64,000 bases of DNA from Croceibacterium_B sp963811255. GTDB lineage: Bacteria > Pseudomonadota > Alphaproteobacteria > Sphingomonadales > Sphingomonadaceae. Shown here piece by piece: positions 48,758 to 61,264 of the stretch; the stretch's first letter is position 1; each line of letters starts with the position of its first letter. The DNA lies in contig CAWEQI010000004.1 of assembly GCA_963811255.1 (NCBI GenBank), positions 1 to 64,000 of the forward strand, in the 5' to 3' direction. Both the position numbers and the translations under genes were made by a program. The notes beneath the pieces are model-generated. The model ran no database searches, was not told the DNA's origin, and saw only the letters and a program-made list of their open reading frames with translations.

Positions 48758-50860
48758 TCAGTCGATCCGGCCGGTGCCGACGATGACCATCGCGGCATGC
48801 TCCTTCACCACCACGCTGTCGCCGACTTCGCGCTCGGGTGCATGCGGATCGGCGCTGTCGATGACCATGAAGCGTTCGAGCCGCGGCGGCGGCAGCTTGT
48901 ATCTCAGCGGCGTATCGGAGGCATTGGTCAGCAGCGCGACTGCCTCGAGACTGCCGTCGGTCTTGCGCCGCACGCGCCGCATCACCAGCGCGCGCCCTTC
49001 GGTATTGTGCCAGTCGTCCTCGGACAGGTTGAGGCCACGCTCGTCGAACCAGTCGATGTCGAGCACGCCCGGGGCGACCTCGACTTCTCCGTGGAGGAAG
49101 CGGTTGGCGCGAATCAGCGGGTAGAACCGGCGCATCGCCGCCAGCCGCCGGACGAAGTCGGACAGCGCGTGCCCGCGATCGCTCCGCAGCTCGTCCCAGT
49201 CGAACCAGCTGATTGCGTTGTCCTGGCAATAGGCGTTGTTGTTGCCTCGCTGGGTGCGGCCAAACTCGTCTCCGCCCAGCAGCATCGGGGTGCCGAGGGA
49301 GGCGAACAGCGTCACCAGCATCGAGCGCATGACACGGTCGCGAGTTTCGCGGATGTGCGGATCGTCGGTGGAGCCTTCGTGCCCCCAGTTGCGCGAGAAA
49401 TTCTCCGAATGGCCGTCGCGGTTGTGTTCCTGGTTGGCTTCGTTGTGCTTGCGTTCGTAGGTCACCAGGTCGGCGAGGGTGTAGCCGTCGTGCGCGGTGA
49501 CGAAGTTGACGCTCGCCCACGGCCGCCGCGCGCGCATGTCGAACAGGTCGGCCGAGCCGGAGATACGGCTGGCGAACTCGGGCCGGGTATCGCTGTCGCC
49601 GCGCCAGTAACGCCGGGCGGCGTCGCGAAACTTGTCGTTCCATTCGGCGAAGCCGGGCGGGTGATTGCCGAGCTGGTATCCGCCCGGGCCGATGTCCCAC
49701 GGCTCGGAAATCAGTTTGAGCTGGTTGAGCACCGGGTCCTGCCGCAGCACGTCGAAGAATCCCGAGCGCGGATCGAAGCCGTTGTGGCCGTCGCGCCCGA
49801 GGGCAGTGCCGAGGTCGAAGCGAAACCCGTCGACATGGTAGCTCTCGGCCCAGTGGCGCAGCGAATCCGCTACCATCTGCAGCACCCGCGGGTGGCTGAG
49901 GTCGAGGGTGTTGCCGGTGCCGGTGTCGTTGACGCAATGGCGCGCGTCATGGGGCATCAGGCGGTAATACGTGGAATTGTCCAGCCCGCGAAAGTTGAAC
50001 GTCGGCCCGAGTTCGCTCCCTTCGGCGGTGTGGTTGTAGACCACGTCGAGGATCACCTCGATCCCGGCCGCGTGCAGCCGGCGGACGGCAATGCGCAACT
50101 CGTCGCCGCTATCGCCCGCCATATACCGCCGCTCGGGCGCGAAATAGGCCAGCGTGTTGTATCCCCAGTAGTTCGTCAGCCCCGCCTGCTGCAGCCAGCG
50201 ATCCTGGACGAACGCGTGGATCGGCAGCAGCTCGAGCGTGGTCACGCCGATCCGCTGCAGATGCGCGATCACCGCCGGGTGCGCGAGGGCGGCGAACGTG
50301 CCGCGCTCGGGCACGGGAAGATCCTCCAGCAACTGCGTCAGCCCCTTGGCATGCGCTTCGTAGATCACCGTGTCGGCCCACGGCACTCGCGGGCGAAGGT
50401 CCCCGTTCCAGTCGAACGATTCCGAGACCACCACCGACTTCGGCATCGCTGAGGCGCTGTCGCGCTTGTCGAAGCTCAGGTCCTTGCGGGGCGAGCGCAG
50501 GCGGTAGCCGTAAAGCGCGTCGGTCCAGCGAACCTCGCCCGACAGCATCCGCGCATAAGGATCGAGCAGCAGCTTGTTGGGATTGAAGCGATGGCCGTGC
50601 TGCGGCTCGTACGGGCCATGCGCGCGAAAACCGTAGAGCAGGCCCGGCCGCGCGTCGGGCAGATAACCGTGAAACACCTCGTCGGTCCACTCGGGCAGCT
50701 TGAGGCAGGCGATCTGCTTGCGCCCGCGCGGCTCGAACAGGCACAGGTCGATCCGCTCGGCGTTCGCCGAAAAGACGGCGAAGTTGACGCCCAGTCCGTC
50801 GAACGTCGCCCCGAGCGGATAGGGATGACCGGCCTCGAGCCGGTCGGGCAAGGCACTCAA
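48758..50860 (-). CDS. glgX: glycogen debranching enzyme
   Basis: The 700-residue GH13 isoamylase-type enzyme removes alpha-1,6 branches. It has the CBM48-like start PYPLGATFDGLGVNFAVFSA and the family motif VPWADTVIYEAHAKGLTQL. The nucleophile region is YHVDGFRFDLGTALGR, followed by LISEPWDIGPGGYQLG and VTAHDGYTLADLV. The start is a TTG whose last two bases lie in the glgB stop (TTGA), matching the overlap style of its neighbours. The alternative TTG three codons on changes little. Confidence 0.94.
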   Translation of the reverse strand: MSALPDRLEAGHPYPLGATFDGLGVNFAVFSANAERIDLCLFEPRGRKQIACLKLPEWTDEVFHGYLPDARPGLLYGFRAHGPYEPQHGHRFNPNKLLLDPYARMLSGEVRWTDALYGYRLRSPRKDLSFDKRDSASAMPKSVVVSESFDWNGDLRPRVPWADTVIYEAHAKGLTQLLEDLPVPERGTFAALAHPAVIAHLQRIGVTTLELLPIHAFVQDRWLQQAGLTNYWGYNTLAYFAPERRYMAGDSGDELRIAVRRLHAAGIEVILDVVYNHTAEGSELGPTFNFRGLDNSTYYRLMPHDARHCVNDTGTGNTLDLSHPRVLQMVADSLRHWAESYHVDGFRFDLGTALGRDGHNGFDPRSGFFDVLRQDPVLNQLKLISEPWDIGPGGYQLGNHPPGFAEWNDKFRDAARRYWRGDSDTRPEFASRISGSADLFDMRARRPWASVNFVTAHDGYTLADLVTYERKHNEANQEHNRDGHSENFSRNWGHEGSTDDPHIRETRDRVMRSMLVTLFASLGTPMLLGGDEFGRTQRGNNNAYCQDNAISWFDWDELRSDRGHALSDFVRRLAAMRRFYPLIRANRFLHGEVEVAPGVLDIDWFDERGLNLSEDDWHNTEGRALVMRRVRRKTDGSLEAVALLTNASDTPLRYKLPPPRLERFMVIDSADPHAPEREVGDSVVVKEHAAMVIVGTGRID

Positions 50861-53067
50861 GCGTCGGCTCCTTCGTGGCGCAGGATGACCGCGCCGAGCG
50901 GGGGGAGCGCCAGCGCCGCCGAATGCGGCTGGCCGTGCAGCCCTTCGCCGTCGGCCGTCACCCCGCCGCCGTTGCCGATGTTGCCGCCGCCGTAGCTTGC
51001 GGCATCCGAATTCAGCACCTCGCGCCAGCGGCCGCCTCGCGGCAAGCCGATGCGATAGCCGTCGTGCGGCTCGGGCGTGAGGTTGAGCACGACCGCCATA
51101 GGAGCGCCGCCGCCTCCGGTGCGCAAGTAAGCGAACACGCTGTTTTGCGCATCGTCGCCGACGATCCACTGAAAGCCGCCGGGTTCGGTGTCGAGCGCGT
51201 GCAGCGCCGGTTCGTCGAGATAGAGGCGGTTCAAGTCGCGCAGCAGCGCTTGCACCGCCGCGTGTTGCGGATCGTCGAGCAAGTCCCACGGGATCGGCGC
51301 ATCGTGGTTCCACTCGTGCTCCATGCCCAGCTCGCAGCCCATGAAGATCAGCTTCTTGCCCGGGTGGGTCCACATGAAGGCGAGATAGGCGCGCAGGTCG
51401 GCGAACTTGCGCCAGCGGTCGCCCGGCATCTTGGCCCACAGCGAGCCCTTGCCGTGAACCACTTCGTCATGGCTGATCGGCAGCACGTATTTCTCGGAAT
51501 AGGCATAGACCATCGGGAACGTCAGCTCGCCGTGATGCCACTTGCGATACAGCGGATCGCGCTCGATGTATTGCAGCGTGTCGTGCATCCAGCCCATGTT
51601 CCACTTGTAGGCGAAGCCGAGGCCGCCGGAGGACAGCGGCGCCGTCACGCCGGGCCAGGCGGTCGATTCCTCGGCAATCGTGATCGCCCCCGGGCAGCGC
51701 TCGGCCACCACCGAATTGAGGTGCTTGAGGAAGGCGACGGACTCCAGGTTCTCGCGCCCGCCGTAGATGTTCGGCACCCACTCGCCGGCGTTGCGGCTGT
51801 AATCGCGGTAAAGCATCGAGGCGACCGCATCGACCCGCAACCCGTCGACATGGAAGGTCTCGAGCCACCACAGCGCCGAGGCGAGGAGGAAGCCGGACAC
51901 TTCGTTGCGGCCGAGGTTGTAGATCAGTGTGTTCCAGTCCTGGTGGAAGCCCTCGCGCGGGTCGGCGTGCTCGTAGAGCGGCGTGCCGTCGAACCGGGCG
52001 AGGCCGTGCGGATCGGTCGGGAAGTGCGCCGGGACCCAGTCGAGGATCACGCCGATGCCCGCCCGGTGCGCGGCGTCGACGAACGCGGCGAATCCCTCCG
52101 GCCGGCCGAATCGCGCCGATGGGGCGAACTGCGAGAGCGGCTGGTAGCCCCACGAGCCGCCGAATGGGTGCTCCATGATCGGCAGCAGCTCGACATGGGT
52201 GAAGCCCATCTCCGCCACGTAGGGGATGATCTTCTCGGCCAGGCCCCGCCAGCCGAGCGTGCGGTCGCCCGCAGACTCATTGGCCCCGTCGGGCTTCATC
52301 CACGATCCGGCGTGGACCTCGTAAATGCTGATCGGTGCGTCGGGCGCATGGCGGACCGCCCGCTCGTCCATCCAGTCCGCATCGCTCCAGCGATACTCGG
52401 CCGACGCGGCGACGACCGACGCCGTGGCCGGGGCATGCTCGGTCTGCCGCGCCACCGGATCGGCTTTCTGGACGATCCCGCCGTCGGCGCCGGCCACTTC
52501 GAACTTGTAGCGTTCGCCCGGGCCGAGCCGCGGGACGAACAATTCCCACATCCCGGCGGAGTGGCGCAGGCGCATCGGATGGCGGCGCCCGTCCCAGTTG
52601 TTGAAATCGCCGACCACGGAGACGCGGCGGGCGTTCGGCGCCCACACTGAGAAGGCAACGCCGGCGACACCCTCGACGGTCTTCGGCTGGGCCCCGAAGA
52701 CCCGGCCAATCTCGAGGTGCCGCCCTTCGGCAAACAGGTGCAGGTCGAGGTCGGACAGGATCAGGCCGAAGCTATACGGGTCTTCGGTTTCCTGAATGAC
52801 GCCGCCGGGCCAGTCGATTCTGAACAAGTACGTCGTGTCGGTCGGCAGCGAACCCGCGAACACGCCCGAGGCGACCTCGTCGAGTCGGCCGAGCTTGCGC
52901 CCGTCGTCCCTGGCCAGCAGATCGACGCTCTCGGCGCCGGGCTGGAAGGTGCGCACCACCGTTTCGCCGTTGTCGCGGTGCGGGCCGAGGAAGGCGAACG
53001 GGTCGTCGAGCCGGCCCTCGAGCATGGCCGAAGCGGCAGCCGCCAGGGTGTGATCATGAGCGGTCAT
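50857..53067 (-). CDS. glgB: 1,4-alpha-glucan branching enzyme
   Basis: The 736-residue GH13 enzyme makes alpha-1,6 branches. It has an N1 domain (about residues 1-110), a CBM48 domain (VAFSVWAPNARRVSVVGDFN, about 135-230), then the catalytic barrel. DWVPAHFPTDPHGLARFDG, the nucleophile region FHVDGLRVDAVASMLYRDYS, EESTAWPG and PISHDEVVHGKGSL are all present. It overlaps treS upstream and glgX downstream by four bases. Confidence 0.96.
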   Translation of the reverse strand: MTAHDHTLAAAASAMLEGRLDDPFAFLGPHRDNGETVVRTFQPGAESVDLLARDDGRKLGRLDEVASGVFAGSLPTDTTYLFRIDWPGGVIQETEDPYSFGLILSDLDLHLFAEGRHLEIGRVFGAQPKTVEGVAGVAFSVWAPNARRVSVVGDFNNWDGRRHPMRLRHSAGMWELFVPRLGPGERYKFEVAGADGGIVQKADPVARQTEHAPATASVVAASAEYRWSDADWMDERAVRHAPDAPISIYEVHAGSWMKPDGANESAGDRTLGWRGLAEKIIPYVAEMGFTHVELLPIMEHPFGGSWGYQPLSQFAPSARFGRPEGFAAFVDAAHRAGIGVILDWVPAHFPTDPHGLARFDGTPLYEHADPREGFHQDWNTLIYNLGRNEVSGFLLASALWWLETFHVDGLRVDAVASMLYRDYSRNAGEWVPNIYGGRENLESVAFLKHLNSVVAERCPGAITIAEESTAWPGVTAPLSSGGLGFAYKWNMGWMHDTLQYIERDPLYRKWHHGELTFPMVYAYSEKYVLPISHDEVVHGKGSLWAKMPGDRWRKFADLRAYLAFMWTHPGKKLIFMGCELGMEHEWNHDAPIPWDLLDDPQHAAVQALLRDLNRLYLDEPALHALDTEPGGFQWIVGDDAQNSVFAYLRTGGGGAPMAVVLNLTPEPHDGYRIGLPRGGRWREVLNSDAASYGGGNIGNGGGVTADGEGLHGQPHSAALALPPLGAVILRHEGADA

Positions 53068-56000
53068 TCGGCATCTCCGGCCAGCAGCTTGCGCGCGGCC
53101 GTGGCGAGGCCCTCTGCCGGAACGGCGATCCAGTCGGGCCGATTAGCCGCCTCGTAGGAGACTTCGTAGGCCGCCTTTTCGAGAACGAAGAGGTCGAGCA
53201 GCGGGTCCGGCTGCGCTTCGCCGCAATATCCGCTCAGGAAGGCCGCGCGCGAGCGGGTGCGGAACTGGGCCGTGGCCTCGGCGGCATGGACGTCGCCCAA
53301 TTCGGCCGTCGCCGGCCGATTGTGCTCGGCCACGGCGGCGGCGTAGTCGAACGAGCGCAGCAGCCCGGCGACGTCGCGTTCGGGCAGGTCCTTGGCTCGG
53401 CGCTCGGCGAGCGGGCGGGTCGGTTCGCCTTCGAAGTCGATGATCATCACGTCGCTCCCGGTGACGAGCACCTGCCCCAGATGGAGATCGCCATGGATAC
53501 GGGTGCGGCAACGGCCTTCCGCCCGTCGGGCGACCTCGCCGATGCGTTCGATCAGGGCGTCGCGGCTGGCGACAAGCTCGCTCACCTGGTCGGCGAGATG
53601 GCCCTCGAACTCGGCGCCGCGCAGCCGCTCCAGCGCCTTGTCCACTTCACCCTTGATGCGGCCGCCGAGCTTGTCGGCATCGCCGAGCGTCATGGCCTCG
53701 GGCGCGAACGCCGGGTCATCGGCGTCGCGCGCGAGCACCCCATGCATCTCGGCCAACCGCCGCCCGAGATTATGGGCGAAGTTCTCGATGTTGCCGAAGC
53801 TCAACTCGGTATCGCTCGCCAGCCGTTCGAGTGCGCCGAGGGTCCATTGCCAGCCGTCCCCCTGGTTGTAGACGAACGCCTGCGCCAGCATCAGCAACGT
53901 CTCCTCGCCGTCGCTGCAGCGGGTCACGGTGCCGAGGATCGGCGGAACGTTAGCGAAGCCGTGGTCGGTCAGGTAGCGGACCATCTCCGCGTCGGGATGC
54001 ACCCCGGGCGCGACCTTGCGCAGCAGCTTGAGCACCGCGCGGCGGCCGAGGATCATCGTGCTGTTCGACTGCTCGGCGGCGACCCATTCCGGCTCCGCGT
54101 CCGGTTTGAGATCGAAGTCTCCGGTCGCCGCGAAACGCAGGTCGCCACCATCGACCGGCACGCGCGCGCCGTCACGCATGCCGGCGAGCACGGATCGGGC
54201 GAAGGCAGGCAGGGCGAACCCGTCGGTTAGCAGTCCGACATAGCGTTCGCGGCGAACCCGCGCGATCGCCAGGTTGGAGGCGAACGGCCCGTGTTGCTCG
54301 CCCTCCCAGGCGATGCCGAGCGGCAGCGTGTACGTCGCCGCTCCGCCCGATGTGCGCACTTCCACCTCGCACAGCAGCAGGTCGTCGGCGGCAGGCATCG
54401 GTACCGTGCGGACGATCCGCACGCTCTCGATCGCCTCGTCCTTGGCCCCGAACCAGCGGCGATGGGGGATGTATCCGGGAAGAATCTCGTTCTGCAAAAT
54501 GTCCCGGCTGCCGCCGCGGGTGACGTCCGCAAGATCGGGGCGAATGACGAAGGTGTGCCGCTCGACCTCACCCCACGGCGCGGAAGTCGACCAGTCCGGC
54601 GGCCGTTCGCCGGTCAGTTCGAACCAGAAGAAACCGTAGGGTGGCAGGGTCAGCAGGTAGGGAAGCTGCCCGAGCTGCGGGAAGGGCACGCCGCCGAGGA
54701 GCTCGACCGGCGTGCACCCTTCGAACTCGTGCAGGTCGAGCTCAACCGCTTGCGAGGTGCGGCTGAGGTTGGCGACGCACAGGATCGTCTCGCTCTGTTC
54801 GTCGCCCTTGTATTGCCGCAGGTAGGCGAGCACCCGCCGGTTGGCCGGCCGCAGGAAGGTCTGCGTGCCGCGGCCGAACGCGCGATGCTCACGGCGCACC
54901 GAGAGCATGCGCTTGATCCAGTTGAGCAAGGAGTGCCGGTCGCGCTCCTGGGCTTCGACGTTGACCGCTTCGTAGCCGTAGAGCGGGTCCTGAATCACCG
55001 GCAGCGCCAGCTCCGGCGGATCGGCGCGGCTGAAGCCGCCGTTGCGGTCGGGCGACCACTGCATCGGCGTGCGCACCCCGTCGCGGTCGCCGAGGTGAAT
55101 GTTATCGCCCATGCCGATCTCATCGCCGTAATACAGCACCGGGGTGCCCGGCATCGACAGCAGCAGCGCGTTCATCAGCTCGATCCGCCGGCGGTCGCGC
55201 TCCATCAGCGGCGCGAGGCGGCGGCGGATGCCGAGGTTGATCCGCGCGCGTCGGTCGGCGGCATAGGTGTTCCACAGGTAATCGCGCTCGGAATCGGTGA
55301 CCATCTCGAGCGTCAGCTCATCGTGGTTGCGCAGGAAAATCGCCCATTGCGCGTCATGCGGAATGTCGGGCGTCTGGCGCATAATGTCGGTGATCGGGAA
55401 GCGGTCTTCCTGCGCCACGGCCATGTACATCCGCGGCATCAGCGGGAAGTGGAACGCCATGTGGCACTCGTCGCTCAGCCCCCCGGGGGTGCCGCCGAAG
55501 TATTGCTGGGTGTCTTCCGGCCACATGTTGGCCTCGGCCAGCAGCATCCGGTCCGGGTAGTTCGCGTCGAGGTCGGCGCGGATCTGCTTGAGAACACTGT
55601 GCGTCTCGGGGAGGTTCTCATTGGAGGTGCCGTCGCGTTCGACCAGGTAGGGAATCGCATCAAGGCGCAGCCCGTCGATTCCGGCATCTAGCCAGAAGTG
55701 CATCACCGCAAGGACTTCCCTGAGCACTTCCGGATTGTCGAAGTTGAGGTCCGGCTGGTGGGCGTAGAACCGGTGCCAGAAGTAGGCCTTCGCTTCCTCG
55801 TCCCAGGTCCAATTCGACTTTTCCGTGTCGCAGAATATGATCCGGGTGCCCGAATATAGCTTGTCGTCATCGGACCAGACGTAGAACGCGCGTTCCGGGC
55901 TGCCCGGGGGCGCCCGCCGCGCGGCCTGGAACCACGGGTGCTGATCGGAGGTGTGGTTGATCACCAGTTCGGTAATCACCCGCAGCCCGCGGGCGTGCGC

Positions 56001-56311
56001 CGCGTCGATGAAAGCGCGAGCGTCTTCCATCGTCCCGTAATCGGAGCTGACGGCGCGATACTCGGCGATGTCGTAGCCGTCGTCGCGCCGCGGGCTAGGG
56101 TAGAACGGCAGCAGCCACACCGCCGTGACGCCGAGATCGGCGATGTAGGCGAGCTTCTGCATCAGCCCGGCGAAGTCGCCGATGCCGTCGTTGTTGGAGT
56201 CGAAGAACGACTTGACGTGCAGCTGGTAAATGACCGCGTCCTTGTACCACAGCGGATCGTCGCGGTCGGACAGCATCACCGTATCGAAGCCGGGCAGGGT
56301 CGCCTGCAAGT

Positions 56312-56315
<4 letters not shown>
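53064..56315 (-). CDS. treS: trehalose synthase-maltokinase fusion (TreS-Mak)
   Basis: The 1083-residue protein joins two enzymes. Residues about 15-560 are the GH13 TreS: WYKDAVIYQLHVKSFFDSNN, ELVINHTSDQHPWFQ, the nucleophile region IDGLRLDAIPYL, and FLRNHDELTLEM. Residues about 590-1083 are a maltokinase of the Pep2 type, seen as LPGYIPHRRWFGAKDEAIES, then TRIHGDLHLGQVLVTG and MIIDFEGEPTRPLAERR. TreS isomerises trehalose to maltose and the kinase makes maltose-1-phosphate for GlgE. GTGA overlap with glgE sets the start. Confidence 0.95.
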
Positions 56316-59386
<3,071 letters not shown>

Positions 59387-59454
59387 CAGGCTCCCTCCAG
59401 AGGCGGTGTCCTTCAACTTAGAATGCAACGGAGGGGAGCATCGTTCCAACGGCC

Positions 59455-59760
59455 TCACTTGCCGCCCTTGGATTTGCCTCCGCGCGCTTTGCCTCCTGCG
59501 GAGCTTCTTGACTTGCCGCTGAGGGCTGCCGGTTTGCTGGAGGCCTTCGCTCTCTTTGCCGACGCGTCGGAAGTCGGCGTCTTCAGCGAACCCTTGCGCG
59601 TCACCTGGCGGGGCGCGGCAACGCTGCTTTCCTGCCGGGCCTCGGCGAACTCGGCCGCGGCCTGTTGCCAGTGTTGCGCTTCGCGGCCTTCCGGCCGCCC
59701 TTCCTCCTGCCAGATTTCGTAGGCCCGCTCGCGGATGCGGTGTTCGAGATCGTGGTCCAT
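59455..59760 (-). CDS. DUF2934 small protein with basic tail
   Basis: The 101-residue protein starts with the DUF2934 motif HRIRERAYEIWQEEGRPEGR and HWQQAAAEF. A Lys/Ser/Ala/Gly-rich tail (about residues 50-101), ending GKARGGKSKGGK, resembles histone-like tails and could bind DNA or RNA. DUF2934 genes often sit beside glycogen or trehalose genes, but the role is unknown. GGAGG before the ATG is strong. It is the likely first gene of the operon; glgE starts 68 bases after its stop. Confidence 0.82.
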   Translation of the reverse strand: MDHDLEHRIRERAYEIWQEEGRPEGREAQHWQQAAAEFAEARQESSVAAPRQVTRKGSLKTPTSDASAKRAKASSKPAALSGKSRSSAGGKARGGKSKGGK

Positions 59761-59939
59761 GCGATGTCCTCCGGATGCTGGCATTTTGGGTGCGCGCATT
59801 CGACCAATGCGCCAACTTGGCCGAAGCTCCCGAAGACATTGTTGATGATCGGCCGCGCAGCACAGCAGGGTTGTCGCCGTCGCCGAATAAGGCGAAGCAG
59901 TGCGACACATCGCCATCGGCGAGCGGGGAAGAGCAGGCA

Positions 59940-61253
59940 TTGACTGAGAACGCGACCACTGCGGATACCACGCTGCGGGCAAAGGTCTGGGCGAAGCTCG
60001 CGCTTTGGCTGATTCTGCCGATCGGCGTCATCACCTTCGTCAACTCGATCGACCGGGTGAATGTCAGCTATGCGGGCAACGCGCTGTCGACCGAACTCGG
60101 GCTCTCGCGGAGCCAGTTCGGACAAGGCGTCAGCATGTTTTTCATCGCCTATCTGCTGTTTCAATACCCGCATGTACGCTTGCTCAAGGCGTGGGGCATC
60201 AAGCCGTGGATTCTCGCTTCGATGCTGCTCTGGGCCGGCTCCGGCCTGTGGATGGCGCATATCGGCAGCGCCGGCGAGTTCTACGCCGCGCGGTTCCTCC
60301 TAGGCGTCGCGGAAGCGGGCTTTGCACCGGGGATGACATGGCTGATCTCGAACTGGGCGCCGCCGTCGATGCGCGCGCGGGCGCTCGCCGGGGCATTGGT
60401 CGCGGTACCGCTGTCGATGGTGCTCGGCGGCCCGTTATGCGGATGGCTTCTCGGGATCGGCAACTCGGTAGGGATGTCGCCATGGCGCTTCATGTTCCTC
60501 CTGATTGCCGCGCCCAATGCGGCGTTCGCCGTCCTCGCGGCGATCTATTTCGTCGATCGACCCGCCGAGGCGCGCTGGCTTTCGCGCGACGAGCGCGATT
60601 GGCTAGAGCGCGAGTTCAGCGGCTCTGAGGAAGCCCCCCGCCCCTCCTCGCCGCTAAGCGAGATTGCCCGAGATCCGTGGCTGTGGCGATGCTGCGTTAC
60701 CTGGCTGCTGATTATGACCGGATCCTATGCGCTTGCCTTCTGGCTGCCCCAGCTGGTGCGTCAGCTCGGCATCGGGGGAAGCGAATTCATGATCGGCACC
60801 CTGAGCGCATTGCCGATGCTCGGTCTTGCCATCGGTCTGATCGTCAACGGCCGCCGCTCCGATCGCCGTGGCGAGCGCCTGCTCCACGTCGGCTTGCCCA
60901 TTGCCGGCGCCGGGCTGGCGATGATTGCTGCCGCCTTGCTTGCGCCGGGCTGGCCGGTGCTGGCGCTGCTGATCGTGGCCGGCTTCGGAATCGGCGCGGC
61001 GCAGGGCGTGTTCTGGGCGGTGCCAAGCGCGGTCCGGCTCGGCGGCGAGAGCGTCCCTGCCGGCGCCATCGCGCTGATCAGCATGTTCGGCACCGCGGGC
61101 GGCATCATCGGACCGTGGCTGACCGGCGTACTGGTCCAGAGCAGCGGCAGCTTTTCGCTCGCGATCGGGGTGCTCGCCTCGATGCTCGTGCTCGCCCTGG
61201 CCGTGATCGCCCCCGATGCTTCGCGCCGCGCGGCGAGCGGCGTGCCCGCGTAG
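59940..61253 (+). CDS. MFS transporter, anion:cation symporter (ACS) type
   Basis: The 437-residue protein has 12 hydrophobic segments. ITFVNSIDRVNVSYAGNAL is followed by GQGVSMFFIAYLLFQYPHVRL in helices 1-2, and RFLLGVAEAGFAPGMTWLIS in helix 4, a pattern typical of ACS-family transporters for organic acids. A central loop (about residues 205-235) separates the halves. A TTG at 59940 is the best start, since the first helix begins 25 residues later. It diverges from the glucan operon and is followed by convergent GMC oxidoreductase. Confidence 0.85.
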   Translation: MTENATTADTTLRAKVWAKLALWLILPIGVITFVNSIDRVNVSYAGNALSTELGLSRSQFGQGVSMFFIAYLLFQYPHVRLLKAWGIKPWILASMLLWAGSGLWMAHIGSAGEFYAARFLLGVAEAGFAPGMTWLISNWAPPSMRARALAGALVAVPLSMVLGGPLCGWLLGIGNSVGMSPWRFMFLLIAAPNAAFAVLAAIYFVDRPAEARWLSRDERDWLEREFSGSEEAPRPSSPLSEIARDPWLWRCCVTWLLIMTGSYALAFWLPQLVRQLGIGGSEFMIGTLSALPMLGLAIGLIVNGRRSDRRGERLLHVGLPIAGAGLAMIAAALLAPGWPVLALLIVAGFGIGAAQGVFWAVPSAVRLGGESVPAGAIALISMFGTAGGIIGPWLTGVLVQSSGSFSLAIGVLASMLVLALAVIAPDASRRAASGVPA

Positions 61254-61264
61254 CGGTCCGAACT

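Noticed and set aside
45182..52650. Long open frames on the plus strand opposite malQ, treZ, glgX and glgB, up to 712 codons
   Set aside because: They mirror highly conserved enzymes on the minus strand, are rich in Arg/Ala/Gly with no domain, and are the usual antisense frames of high-GC coding DNA.
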